Positions 1-12,269 of a stretch of DNA of 64,000 nt are shown piece after piece (the stretch's first letter is position 1; each line of letters starts with the position of its first letter). Below the pieces are notes generated by a model that ran no database searches, was not told the DNA's origin, and saw only the letters and a list, made by a program, of their open reading frames with translations. Position numbers and translations under genes: made by a program. This DNA comes from Solen grandis. Lineage: Eukaryota; Mollusca; Bivalvia; Adapedonta; Solenidae. Where the stretch lies: positions 35,999,842-36,063,841 of the forward strand of contig CM037792.1 of assembly GCA_021229015.1 (NCBI GenBank). Reading direction: 5' to 3'.

Positions 1-1
1 A

Positions 2-3000
2 TCTGATGAAATGGATGGTTTAAGTTGCATTAATTCTAAAACAGACTCAATAACAAGTAAATTGAAAGCCAAAGAAAAGCATGGGAAGAAACAATGGAAA
101 AGTGGATTCAGTCTAAGGAGTGTTTTGGACAGTCCAGGACATGATGGCGTGAATACAGTAGATATTGATGGTAGTGATCATGATAAACAGAGGGGAGTGA
201 TGGGTAAAGAGGAAGTTGGTAAGAGTTTTGTTCATGATTCAGATGAAGATGAGGAGACACTGTCACAGACATTCCAGAGATCAAGCCCTAATGGACAGAA
301 CAAGGGAGTGTTGAAGAAAGACAAACACTATGTGTCTCCTGTTAAATCAATAGAAGTGATTGACTCTACAGGAACAGGAGAAACTACTGGAAGGAAACCT
401 CTGTTCCGGAAGAATAAAGTAAAAGTAGATGATAATCAGGAATTGATCCTAAGGCGATCTCCAAGAAAGCACAAAAGTAGTGCATTACAAGATGCAAATT
501 ACAGTCCTGGTAAATATGATTCAAAACTTGGAAAGAAAAACATTCCACAGGCAAGAAGGAGGATAAATGAAAACGAAGATCTGGATGAGGTTGAAGATCT
601 AGATGCAACAGTTGCCCCAGAGAGTGTTAAAGGTAATACCAGCGGATCTGTACCATTGGGTGAAGCTGGAACTCAGTCATTAGATTGTTATAACATTGTT
701 CCAATCAGAAATGGGGAACCAGTTTCAGATAAACTTTTTCAGGTCAAGGTTGCTAGATCTCACAAATTCGCGAAAAAAAAGGACATAGATAAAACCAGTA
801 AAACTGATCAAGGTAACTATGATTTTGTTGAGAATGAGATGACCTCACCTTCAGTTTTAGGCAGTAAACCAAGAACTTGTAAAATGACACCTAAAGGGTC
901 AGGGGTCAAGGATGTTGTGTTAGTCAGCAGTCCTAGTGTAGGGTCAGTATCTGACCCCGAATCCCCACTTCTCTTGCAACAAAGCCCCAAAGGGTCAAAG
1001 TTCAGAGGTGAGAGAAATAGTAAAAATACAAAGAAATCAGGGTCTAGAATTTCTCCTTTAAGAAGTTCTCAGTCAGGACGTGCTCAAAGTAGTTCTAAGA
1101 CAAGAATGGGAAAAAGTGGGAAAAATAAGTTGTCAAAAAATCTGTACCAAACCACCCTTACACAAGGGTTTTTCGGTAATGGAGACCCAAATGAATCATC
1201 AGAAACTATTGACCTTGACTGTGAAAGTGACCCTGAAGGTGATGATATACAAAAGGCAATCAGTCTGTCTTTAGAAGACAAAACTCATGTAACAGAAAAG
1301 GGTGAGAAACGAAAGCTGATACTGAGAAAGACATTGATACTTTTAAGAAGCCACAGCATTCAGTCAGAGATCATCTGAAGAATGTGAAAAGAAGGCAGTT
1401 ACCAAATGAAGATTTAGATGAAACCATTGCTCCTGCATCAACTGTTGATCCTACAGGTTCACATGTTCTCAAAGAGGTCAGAGACACTAGGGTCAATGGT
1501 CCTGATGTGTGTCAAAGGTTAAACGGAAGTCTTGATCCAGCTGCTGATTTGTCAGAGTGGTGCCAGGAACCAGAATCATATCAAGGAAACCTGGAGTTAG
1601 TTCCCTCCATTCCAAGCATGGATTTAGGTCAGTGATAATTTTATTTTCCATTTTCCCACAGTTACTTTCTCATCCCATGTCAGTGAGTCATAGTCAGTAT
1701 GTCTTGTCACTTCCTGTAATACATCATCTAGTTACTTAACTTATACATGTATTTTGTATATACATCATGTTAAAGTCCTTAAATAAATAACGCACTTTCA
1801 TTAACTTTTTTTTGTAATATTATTTTCAATTAAGACTTCTGATTGTTCATACACTTATTCAACAACTTTGCCAATTAGTCATTGAACTGTACTTGAAACT
1901 GCTTGTAGTGAGATTGAAGTGTATGGTTGCACCTTGTTTATAAAGTTTTCTCTGGATGTACTCATTAAATTGACAAGTGTATTTGACGTATAGGAAGTAA
2001 AAGACGAAATATTGAGGGTTGAATTCTGTCTCCTAGAATATTAAGTATACACTTCCAGGTCTCTGACAGTGCAGTCCTACAAATCTATTTTACAAAGAGA
2101 ACAAGCTGATGTTTGTGTCAGATTTGGCGCCGTTATGAAACATCATAATGTATACAGAGTATTATGGTTATTCAGTAACCAGTCAGTAGTTGTTGTGTCG
2201 CCTGCGTATCATGGCAGACACATAGGGATCACTTTGTCTGGTGTTGGCATCACACTTTCTTGCCCGGAGCATAACTTTAACACTATTGTATGGATTTAGT
2301 CCAAATTTGGTACAAGGATACCTCATGAGGTGTAGAAGTGCAGTGTGCAAGAACCATAGCTCTAGCTCATCTCATTCTTGAATTATCCACCGTAGTTATT
2401 TTATTATTTTTTTAATTTGACCAGAACATAACTTCATCACTATTGTATGGAATCACTCCAAAGTTAGATCCTGGATACCTTATGATATGTAGAAGTGCAG
2501 TACACAGGAACCGTAACTCTTGCCCATCTAATTCTTGAATTATCCATCTAAGTTACTTTTGTTTTAAAAAATCATTATATTTTGATATTGTTTGATGTGA
2601 TTTGTAGCAACCCCTGCTACTGTTAAATCATCATTTTCATTCAGTGACATTAAATTTTGAGGAATCTGTAATGAGTACATTTCATTGATTTATGCCCTAG
2701 TAAGCGTGAGGTCTACTTAATGAACAGTTTTCATGGAGATTCATTTTTGTGAATAAAGCAATTCAAGAAATCTACAAAAATTAGTCTACCATGATCAATA
2801 CAAAGGAGACCGGGTTATATAGGAATCAAGCTTGTCATGTTCCATCCTACACTCACATTACATGAAGACAAGGTGAGACGCGGGGATATTGATCACCGTT
2901 AGTGATAGTTCTTGTTGATTACATAACAGATTTCTACGAGGAGGATCTACAGGGTACCAGCCAGCCGCGTACCTCTACATTGGCCATGGACCATACTCAA

Positions 3001-6000
3001 GATGACATCCCATGTAGCTCCACTAGTGTCAAGTTTGGACTGAGGAAGAATAAGAAGAAACAATATATGGAGGGGCCAGCAGACTCAATAGGTATGCTTG
3101 CAAACCTCCCTGTCTCTGACTAGGGTTCACACACTACTTTCTGTCTGATCTGGGTCTACTCTGTTTGCAAATGCATTAAAATAAGAAAATAAATACCATA
3201 CTTAAGTAGGATTTCCATGCTTAGGCTCAAAGTATTGCTATCAGGATTTCAGTAGGATGTTTGAGTTGAAATCTGAGAACTTGCGACCTGAACTTCAAAC
3301 ATTATACAAATCTAGGTATATTAACCCTTTTCCTCATAGAGGAAACCATGAAAAGACCTATGTGAACAACATAAAACCAGATCAGCCTGCGAGTAACTCG
3401 CAGGCTGATCAGGTTTTATGTTGTTCGCTGCTCCTCAGTGGTCTGGAAATGAGGATTTTATAATCAAATTTGGTAAGGTTTAACTGTGGTTTTCTGCAGA
3501 TCAGGCTTTATGTGGTACCTACTGAGTGCGTCAAAAGGAGTCTATATGAGGGAAAGGGTTAAAAATGCTTTATGACTAAAATACTGTCGTCATAAAAAAA
3601 ATTAAATCTGTAGTCTGCAATATCAGGTAGTATATCTTAGTGCTAAGTATTAATAATGAAAATCAAGCTTGTTTTGGATAATCTGGCTATGTGATTTTAT
3701 ATTTGATTATTTCTCTACAATGGAAATGCCACGTGAGCTTAGTATAATGTTTTGAATTTCTGTTGTTACAGGGATTGAAAATGAGAAACCTGGGGAGATA
3801 AGTTTTAATGACAGTTTTGACAGGTAAGTTTTTTTTGTTTTTTTTAGCTAAACTTTGATACCAATATTGCATTATTACAAGTAGATTGAGCTGTGAGTCT
3901 GAGACCAATCTTACCAAGCAGGGTTCTGATGAACTGTTCTGTCACTTCTACATTTACCTGAAATATTTCAACTAAGAATTTTCTTAACTCAAGTTTTTAA
4001 GATCTTAAACATCTTCATTGAATTGAATCCTCATTTATATTAAATGTTTTCAGAACTCCTTTAACCATTAAACACTTAGATGCATCAGCTTACTCTAAAA
4101 TAGATTAACTCTCATTCTCATGAATTCATGATTTAATGAATATTCATTTACTTAACTACAAATGGAGTATATAAGTAAAAATATTAATTTAATACGAAAT
4201 TAAATATTTCGGGGATTTTTTTATTGAATATTTAAAAAAATAAAATTTGTCCAAAATTACTTAGTGCTCAGTATGAATGAATTCAAGCCAGGTCTTATAT
4301 CTACATTGATTAGTGTCAGGATAATGTGACTGAGTGTAGCAACTTGTCAACAAGGTTGTATCACAGTAAGACAGCACTGTTTCTGTCTCCTGTAAACAAA
4401 ACCCCTAAATGACTGATATAAGTTTGTGAGACAATAATTACAAGCAAATAATTACATGGGATGACAGGCCACCTAAGAAACAGGAGTCCAAGGTGGCCCA
4501 TGTGACGGTGGTGAGGAAGCGAGATGAGAGACAGAAGCTGCAGGGACACGGCTGTAAACAGTGCCTAGAAGTACACTTTAGTTCCTTTTTCATCATCTTC
4601 TCCTTTATGATCATCATTTTTCTTTGAATGATCCTTAAGCGCTTTAATGTCTCGTTCTTGACCATGACCATCATTGCTCTTCATACACCTCATCATCTTC
4701 TACATCGTTTTTTTATTCTCCTTTTTGTTTATCATCATCTTCGTCTCTTTTTACTGCATAAGCAAAGTATTTGATATAATGCGCTTCCTTGCCGAGGGGA
4801 TTGTTTTCCAGCCCTGATTAATGTCAGTTACGAGTATTACAATACTGCAGATTGAAACTTTGACAATTTTGACAGAGTAATTACCTTCAGACTTAGATAT
4901 TTTCCTGCCGTTTTTAAAAGAGAAAAGATTGAGGTATTGTTATAACTGATGTTGTCGGCAACAGCATTGGCATTTTGAAAAACTTTAACCTTGACCATAA
5001 CTTCTAAACCTTCTGTCATCAAACTTCATATACTTGTTCACTATCTCAAGGGCTACATTCGCAATAATGGCCATACCTCTTGGGTCTATTGGCCCAAATT
5101 TATCTCCCCTTAAAAAAAAAAACAAAGCAAAAAAACAGACAAGCATTTGCATCCACATGCGGTGCTCGTGTTGTGATGTAGATGTACTTAGATATCAGTT
5201 TGTGTTTTCATTTGACTTCTTTTCACATATTTTGACAAAATTATGGCCCTTGGTCATGACATATTTTGCTACTAAATTTATATGTGTGCAGAAATATTTA
5301 TTTTTCAACAACACACCTTGTTTTTTATGACTTTTCAGATAAAAAGTGTAAATAATGCATCATTATTAAGAACATTTCTCATTTTGTCAAGACCTCTCGT
5401 CACTTCCTGTTCTACACTGACTTTACATGAAGACAAGGGGGTATGTGGAGTTATAAATCACCTTAATGATAGTTCTAGTTATTTCTACCATTTTAAATCA
5501 ATATTTACAATTTATAACAAAAAGTATGAAACATCCAGTACAGCTGTAATGGTGCTCTCAATTTTATCTCCAGTACTACAAGTCGGCAGGGCGCTCGGAT
5601 GAGGAAGCTCGTGAACACATGCAGAAGTGTTCTCGTCACCGAGCCGAGTACGTTCCCCCGGACACCCCACCCCACTTCTGGTCAGTGGGTTTCCTTGACA
5701 CCCAGGAGTGTGTGGACAGAGGTATGAAACCTGGCTCTGAATTTCAGTGTCTATTATTCATGTGAAGCTGACATTAAAGGGCATAAATATCGTCAAAAAT
5801 ATTTCAGTTTTAAGACTCAGTCATGATCGGAGTTGAGGTACATTCAGACTGGAGGTGGGGGTGTTGCCATCAGCAAGAATGGATTACACATGTTCATGTG
5901 TTCACAGTAATTATGAAGATGATCAGATTTGCTTTTATAAAACATCTAAAATTGAGATTTTCCTGAACTCAAAAGTATTTTAAAGTCGAGAACCCCATTA

Positions 6001-7432
6001 TTGCCATAAAGACTTGAAAGGGCAAATTCGCTTCATTTTGGCATTCTTTGATGTGTTCTTTCATTTCTTCAAATTCAATGTCAGTGATGATGCAAAATTT
6101 TTGACTAATTTTAAGATATTTCATAATACAGTCGACATTGTATTAAGAGACCGCTCAAGGGACTGCCAAAAAGTGGTCGCTTAATGAAATGGTCTCCTAA
6201 TAGATATTTTTGTATATCCGAGCATTGAATCATTGGCTGATGTTTGTATTTGGTGTTCGTCGGAAAAAACACAACATTTGACGTCAAATTCATGGATGGA
6301 TTCGGACTATTTCAAGAAAAAATATTATTTATCAATGAGCTTTCTTTATGTCTCTGTAACAGAAATCCAGAAACCCCCGATAAATTAATTTCAACCGTGC
6401 GCCCTTTTCGCGTATCATAAGATGCAATGTACATACTTATAGGTACGAATTATCAATGGTACGCATTGCACCCGGAAGTATTAATTTACCTTATTCCCAA
6501 ATATCCTTTTACCAAAATCCAAAGCATTCGGCATTTGGAGGGATGGTTTCACCTATGTTATGCTTAGTAACTGTTGAAAGGGGAACCAAGAACTATATTT
6601 AGCGTTTAGTTGCACATGGTGCAGTCATGCGTGGTCAAAACAAATTGGTTTCAGGTGAGCACTTATGATCGGGATAATTGTTTGTTTGATCGGATGTGTT
6701 AAAAATGAATATACACATGCTCCAGCGTACACGATGATTAGCAACAGAATCAAACACGGTCGCTCAAAAAAGTTGATTTTGTGCATAATCCTACGTGCTG
6801 GGACTTGGTTTGTGTGGTCGCTGGTCGCATAATAAAAAAGTCGCTTAATGGGATAAATTGATATAGTAAATAGGTTCGGGCGGGATTTATAACGGTCGTT
6901 AAATAAAAAAGTTGTTTAATACAGGTGGTCGCATGTACAATGTTGACTGTACACAGACCTGGTATACTTGTAATCTTACATTTCAACACAAAGCAAACAC
7001 AGATATTACATACATTAGCATGTGTTCCAATATCTTTGATTATACTCCCGACTGGGGCGATACAGAAGTCACTAGTCACGTCTCTTTATGTCCTTCACTC
7101 ACAATACATGAACTTTGATACTGCTTTCACACTATCAGGATACAACCATTCAGCAGACAAGTGCAGATAACTGTGTCAGGTATTTTGTAAAAATTGTTGC
7201 CCCTTTCCTTTGTCAAAGGGATATATGGGGGTATTAATCGCCTTCATTTATAATTCTAGTTTTCCATAAAGTACTGTCTTGGTATATTCAAGGTTACCTG
7301 AACATTGAGACGACTCCAAAGAAAGAACCAGATGGGGTGGGCACCCGCAGGAGACGGAAATATAACAAGTATTTCAGGTCAAAGAACGAGGCTTCAAACC
7401 TGGAACCCTTGTCTCAGGAACAAGAAGGCTAA
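2..7432 (+). CDS. RBBP8: CtIP/RBBP8-like DNA end-resection factor, C-terminal part (six exons, 5' end outside window)
   Basis: CtIP (yeast Sae2) is the nuclear cofactor of MRE11-RAD50-NBS1 that starts resection of DNA double-strand breaks. Exons read from frame and splice sites are <2-1627, 2930-3091, 3772-3823, 4468-4570, 5574-5721 and 7293-7432 (stop TAA); intron phases agree at every junction. Exon 4 ends in a CKQC pair and exon 5 carries CSRH, which together match the conserved cysteine/histidine C-terminal domain. Exon 5 has DTPPHFW and DTQEC, at the places of the human CDK site (T847) and ATM site (T859). The long first exon is low-complexity, charged and Ser-rich. It also has a PIP-box-like QTTLTQGFF near 1150 and a UIM-like DDIQKAISLSLE near 1240. 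The frame slips by one base near 1311-1315, inside a CGAAAG run; reading resumes in the next frame through 1627. This looks like a one-base deletion. Family assignment is firm from the C-terminal domain; orthology is inferred. Confidence 0.88.
1628..2929. repeat. CtIP intron 1 with a two-unit tandem repeat
   Basis: The intron runs from donor GTCAGT to acceptor AACAG. At 2191-2575 it holds two copies of a roughly 159-bp unit; each has CATAACTT followed by CACTATTGTATGGA (near 2270 and 2429). They are preceded by GTGTCGCCTGC and ACACATAGGGATCAC, which recur at 8787-8825. A short dispersed repeat with ACATGAAGACAAGG lies at 2832-2915. No coding signal is seen. Confidence 0.6.
3321..3562 (+). mobile_element. 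piggyBac-type MITE (TTAA family), copy 1
   Basis: The element is 242 bp including a TTAA at each end. Its ends are inverted (CCCTTTTCCTCATA against TATGAGGGAAAGGG). Off-centre there is a near-perfect hairpin of about 28 bp per arm around GCCTGCGAG-TAA-CTCGCAGGC. TTAA target duplication and CCC-starting termini are the hallmarks of the piggyBac superfamily. It has no coding capacity. It sits in CtIP intron 2. Related copies are at 27867, 47983, 49736 and 61257. Confidence 0.8.
3824..4467. other. CtIP intron 3
   Basis: This AT-rich intron has a strong donor (GTAAGT) and the acceptor ATGACAG. Nothing else recognisable was seen. Confidence 0.6.
4571..5573. other. CtIP intron 4
   Basis: The donor is GTACAC and the acceptor is TCTCCAG. 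The intron has a CT-rich stretch at 4580-4760 and a dispersed repeat copy at 5396-5480 (TTACATGAAGACAAGG followed by TTAATGATAGTTCTAGTT). The latter resembles 2832-2915 in intron 1. Confidence 0.55.
6129..6949. mobile_element. pogo/Tigger-like non-autonomous DNA transposon in CtIP intron 5
   Basis: The 821-bp element lies between two TA dinucleotides (6127-6128 and 6950-6951). Its ends are inverted: CAGTCGACATTGTA on the left and TACAATGTTGACTG on the right. The left end continues with TTAAGAGACC and several GGTCGC motifs, which recur near the right end. TA target sites and CAGTCRAC termini match Tc1/mariner elements of the pogo/Tigger type. There is no transposase ORF. The duplicated intron at 57.6-57.9 kb lacks the element. 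Confidence 0.65.
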
Positions 7433-8320
7433 CCAAGCTGTGATATAGAAATTTGCTGTATACCTCAATAGACATAGAATATATTTAACATAGCAAGTTT
7501 GAGTTTGCGTATTGCTTAATTCTCCCCCCATTATACCTATTTATATGCCTGCTTCACAGTAGTGTGGGGAATTGAGGGACCACACTTGCCCTGTCCTGTC
7601 CTGTCCTGTCCTGCACTACATGAAGACAAGGTGGGATTAGTAATTCCAGCTTATCTTCACTTCCTTCAGTCTTCACCTCATGAATATTCATATGAAAATT
7701 TATGACTTGATGATGAATATTAATGACTGAACTTTAAATGGCATATGAGTGGATGGACTTCCTTTGCTATGTTAACTGTAGAATCCGATCTACAATATTG
7801 TTTACCCTGCCCTGTTTACCAAGGCATCAAAACATCTTTATGAGACAAGGGTTAAAGTAATTTTACATTTTTGTTGATATTATGCAAGAGAAGTTTTTCT
7901 GTTCCATGTACTGTAAACTCATTTTCCATTTCCAAATAATTGAAATAGTGTCAGTGATGGTAAACTCCCAGCTCGACAACACAGCTGACACATTGTTTAA
8001 AGTTCAAACATTAAAATAATATACAAGAAACTTATTGTTGTACTTGTCAAAAATTTAGTGTATGTACCAAGGAAATTTTCACAGATGATGTTTTTTATGG
8101 CTCAAAAGCTTTGCTGTTTAAAGGAAAATTCGCCAGTTTTGACTTGTTTATGGGATAGTCTCAACAGATGCACTTGTTCCAACGATCAATAGAACTTGTA
8201 CAACCTCTCAGCAAGTAGGAAATTTTTGTCTTAACAGCAGGAAGAAGGAAACTTTAAATACCACATTGATTTTTTTTTTTTTGGCATTGTTTTTCCAAAC
8301 ACTATTTAAAGGGAGTTTAA
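7433..8320. other. Downstream flank of CtIP
   Basis: The sequence just after the stop (to about 7470) matches the sequence after the duplicated exon at 58093. A (CCTGT)n run lies at 7589-7613, followed by another ACATGAAGACAAGG repeat piece. The rest is AT-rich with no supported gene. No clear polyadenylation signal was found close to the CtIP stop. Confidence 0.4.
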
Positions 8321-8540
8321 GGATCACCATGGTCAGGTGGTTATGGTCACTGACTTAGTATCACCAAGACCTTCCCCTGTGGGTTCGAGTCCCGGCAGGG
8401 TCACTCAGATTTTTCATGTGAGGGAGTATTCTAGCTAGCTTGCGGTAGGTCAGTGATTCTACCTGATTCTTGCTCCCCTGAACACAATATCTGCATTTAA
8501 CGTGTAATTAGCTGGACATCGTTATTTGACTGAAATATTG
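8321..8540 (+). mobile_element. tRNA-derived SINE, family A
   Basis: The head contains a Pol III B box (GGGTTCGAGTCCC) and a diverged A box (GGTCAGGTGGTTA). The body matches the copies at 9921, 17309, 47342, 62561 and 63273; its core is GCTTGCGGTAGGTCRGTG and its tail TAATTAGCTGGACRTCG. The copy is diverged. Confidence 0.7.
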
Positions 8541-8786
8541 AAGTTCTCATTCTTGGAAAGCGCAATGTTATAAACAGTATGTACTCTTGAATTTCGAACA
8601 TCACGATATCCCAAGTTTTTTATTCCCCCATCTATCCTCAGAATATTGCTTTTTTTTATTGAAACAAACCTCCGTTCAGAAAGGGTGCGTGGGAGATAAT
8701 ATAACATATTTCCTTTGTCGTAGAGTATTTGGCCTCCCGTCCATTCAGTAAAAGGATATTTGAAAAAAAAGCACATTTCTAGCTTT

Positions 8787-8912
8787 TGTGTCACCTGCTG
8801 AAAGCAGAGATGACACATAGGGATCACTTCTCCGTCGTCCGTCTGTCTGTCCGTCACATTTTTCCATCACGCTTCAGTAGGTGACACACGTGTCCCAGAG
8901 AACACACTTGTT
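8787..8912 (+). repeat. Short terminal-hairpin repeat related to 2191-2290
   Basis: It begins GTGTCACCTGCTG and shares ACACATAGGGATCAC with the repeat in CtIP intron 1. It then passes through a (GTCC/GTCT)n tract and ends near AGGTGACAC, GTGTCCC and ACACACTTGTT. The CTTGTT end after a hairpin resembles the end of the element at 18966-20050. Confidence 0.45.
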
Positions 8913-8970
8913 AGAAATTAAAAAATTAAACCAGCTTCCCGTGCATACATGGCTAGGTCAATATTAAACT

Positions 8971-9155
8971 TATTTATTTAACGTCGATTGGGAAACAATT
9001 TCTTACAACTTATACTAATCCCTCTCGACGGTTCCTGGGTTGGACCAGTACTTTGCACCTGGGAAGGTCATGAAAGGTCCTGGCCCCCGACAGGGTTCGA
9101 AACCACAACTTTCGGATCCATAATCGAGTAAGTTACCCCTGGACCACGCCACCCT
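8971..9155 (-). mobile_element. tRNA-derived SINE, family B
   Basis: On the minus strand it reads GGTGGCGTGGTCCAGG (A-box region), then a B box on GGTTTCGAACCCTGTCGG, then a body containing TGGTCCAACCCAGGAACC and AAGAAATTGTTTCCCAATC. The same order appears at 11238 and 60088 (plus) and at 26063 (minus). Confidence 0.7.
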
Positions 9156-9813
9156 CTAATAGGCTAGGTCACTTTCTCAAAAACAGCACCATAAACAAAA
9201 CCATGTGTTCTTTTGAGTAAAGCAGGTCAACCATTGACTACATGCTATCTGAGTGTAGCTACTGGATAGCATGTATGTCAATTTGAATACATTTAGAAAC
9301 AGGAAAGGTTGAGATTTGTTATGTCAGCAGGAAAAAATATGTGTGACTTCCAAAATAAGATTATGAATAAATTTTAGATTGATCATGATTGAAGCCAGCG
9401 CTGGATAACAGGCCTCTAAGTCTCTCTCACACGTCCCCGACCCCAACATTTCAGTTAGAAATTCCTACGCGAATTCGATCTACTCACTCGACTTAATTAT
9501 TCCCGTAGACTCTAACCTACACTTATTTCTGGTATTCATTACTAATAGGTTTGTTTCTCTAATTATATGAAATAAGCACCCCAAACACTTGCTGTAAGGG
9601 CTTCAAGTGTTAAACCCGTCGTCACCAGCGCCAGCAAAAAGCCCGATTTGTAAACGTTAGGATTACGGGAGATTTAAAAACCTTGGCAAATTTAAAGGTA
9701 CACGAGTGCGTCTTTCCTTCAATGCCCTTACCAACCTACATCTAAAGGTAGACAAACTGAGTTTATTATTCAAATGTGTGCTGTTTAAAATTTTCATTTT
9801 TTATCAATAGGCA

Positions 9814-9857
9814 TATTATTATTTTTATTATTATTATTATTTTATTATTATTATTAT
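9814..9857. repeat. (TTA)n microsatellite
   Basis: A run of ATT/TTA units with few interruptions. Confidence 0.85.
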
Positions 9858-9920
9858 AAATGTTTAGATCCAAGTTTCTTGTGGATTTTGTTTTTTGTGT
9901 TAAAGAACTTCGCCTCTGTT

Positions 9921-10127
9921 ATTGTTGTTGTTGTATTGGGGTTTACCCTCGCTGCGATAGTATTTCAATCATATAGCGACGTCCAGCTAATTACAGGTGG
10001 AGGAAGACCCCGAGTACACAGAGGTACCCGGGTAGAACCACCGACCCACCGGAAGACAGCTGGAAGGCTTCCTCACATGAAAAATCCGAAGTCCCTACCG
10101 GGATTCGAATCCACAGCGGTGAGGGGC
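9921..10127 (-). mobile_element. tRNA-derived SINE, family A
   Basis: The minus strand carries the B box (GGATTCGAATCCCGGTAGG in reverse) and the full family body. A (GTT)n tail lies at its 3' end (9921-9935 on the plus strand). It aligns closely with the copy at 47342-47596. The head is cut just inside the A box. Confidence 0.75.
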
Positions 10128-11237
10128 CTCTGTTATGGTGTAAGTTACTTTAGAAATAGTTTTGAAATAAATGCGTACCTAGTGTCAAAATGCTTCTTGA
10201 TGAATCATGGTGATGAGTTTTGCGGTAAATTTATCAAATGCTTTTCGGTGGAATATTGGAAAATATCTGAATTAAAAATAGTGATATTCAAATGTATGAT
10301 GAACTCAGTTACAATGTGTAAAGCATGGCAGAAAAGCATTGAATAAGAAGAAAAACGTGTTGGTTTCAGTGGAATATCATTTTTAATTCAGCGCCACTCG
10401 CAAAAATAATGATTCTTCTTCTCGTTTGATGAATTAATCAAAGCGCTCAATGCGCTGAGAGACGACAGCCGGATTAACAGGAAAAAAGCTGTGATTCTTA
10501 ATTATTATAGCAAGACAATCGAATACGCACTCTGTTTGTTACAAAACAATCCGGAATTGGGGTCATGAACCTGACTGTATAATCTTCAGAAGTAGGTCAT
10601 TCCCTAGGACCCGAATTATATACACTATATACTGTTACTTAAGTGTAGAACTTGACAAGGTACTTGATATTTTAGATACTTGAATGTTTGTTTCTGTTTC
10701 AAAGTTAAGAAATGTTCTGGGAGAAACCTAACTCGCTTTCATGCAAAATTACGCGGGAACTTCTTTAGTTTAAATACAGACATTCGAAGCGCTACTTTTT
10801 TTTCTTTTTACAAGGGTGGATCTTCAAGTATGTAAAATGGGTTGCTGTTCAGATTTATAAGTGTCACGGATATATTGTTAACGCTTAAAATGGATGTTTA
10901 CAGAGCAAAATAACACGTTTACAAACAACAGCACATTTATAGCGGTTACGGTTATGAATAAAAGGTCTGCGTAACATATTCCATTCGTATTCGTAAGTGC
11001 AAAATCGCATTGCGTGGATCCGCACTAAGCGCGGAGAGGTAGTTAAACTTGTCATGGAAAAAATGCAAATTAGCAAGGTCAGCGATGCCTGCTAAGCGTT
11101 TCTATGGCTACTAAAGACGACAGCAAGCTGCCGTCTAAAAATGATTTTCCACTGAAACCAACAATGATCCCCTGTATCTGTAAGACATCTGCTTTTGATT
11201 GAGATACTGAGTAATATACACATTATATAAAGGATGA
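10128..11237. other. Intergenic DNA; 10730-10865 is repeated at 59214-59345
   Basis: No gene was recognised. The segment with ACTCGCTTTC, ACAGACATTCGA and GCGCTACTTT matches 59214-59345 in the same orientation and in the same order relative to the CtIP last exon. It is therefore probably part of the large duplication. Confidence 0.5.
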
Positions 11238-11410
11238 GGGCGCCGTGGTCCAGCGGTAACAACTGCGTTTCCGAAGTTTGTAGGTTCGATCCTCCATTAG
11301 GGGGCATTTTTCATGACCTCAGGCGAAAAGACTGGTCCAATCCGGGAACTGCTGTGAGGGTTTAATATAAGTTGTAAGGATTTATTTCCCAATTCGACGT
11401 AAAATAAATT
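11238..11410 (+). mobile_element. tRNA-derived SINE, family B
   Basis: The head is GGCGCCGTGGTCCAGCGG (A box), with GGTTCGATCCTCC as the B box. The body (CTGGTCCAATCCGGGAACTG) and tail (TTTCCCAATTCGACGTAAAA) follow in the family order. Confidence 0.75.
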
Positions 11411-12269
11411 CAAACTAAATTACAGTTATCAGTATGCTAGTTTGATCAAGCACGATTTCACTTTTAAAACGTAACACCGATACGTTCACGTACCTTTAAT
11501 GTCTCTTTTCCAAACTTTATCAAAACCCTCTTTCCTTTCATACATTTCCTAATATTATTGAACGGTTAATTTCTTTTGCGACATCATACTAGCAGAATTA
11601 AATGCGATTATATTTGCTAAATACTACAAAAGGGATTGACCTTGTCGAAAGAATTCAAATATGTTTATTAAAGTTTACACACAGTAGCACAAAAAAGGAG
11701 TATTCCGCAGTGAGGAATTCTTTCAAATGGACTGATTATTTGTTCAGCACACAATCGTATGAACAACATTTTGATATAGTAATTATACACGTTCAATGGT
11801 TTGACTGCACAATAAAAAGACCCGACTCTGTTGGAAGACATGCTGTGCTTGTGCTCTACATATTTTGAGACATTTGGAATGTTTGCGTAGCTGAAAAACT
11901 CTCGGAGTAGATCGGTAATTATGTAAGTACATGTGTATTTGTTTTTTCATTTAAAATACTTCTGTACGAGTGATGTTCTCTCGCCCATAATCAGTTTACA
12001 GGAAAGAAAATGTTAGTTACAAGAAAAGGTTACACGCTATTTTTGCTCTGTTTATAAAAGGCAGATTAAAAACAGAACGTCCATGTTGTGGTACATTTTC
12101 ATGTTTATATACATGTTTTTATTATATTGTATCTATTACACCAGCTACATACAACAAATTCTCCGTGGGGCGATTTCTACAAGCATCATGCGTTATTCGA
12201 GGTATATCCCAATACCTGATCGGATAAATAAAAAATGAAAAAGTAATAAACGTAACAGGACAAATACTC
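11411..12269. other. Intergenic, no feature seen
   Basis: AT-rich DNA between the SINE and the degenerate repeat at 12270. The ORFs here are short, lack recognisable domains and are not supported as genes. Confidence 0.4.
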
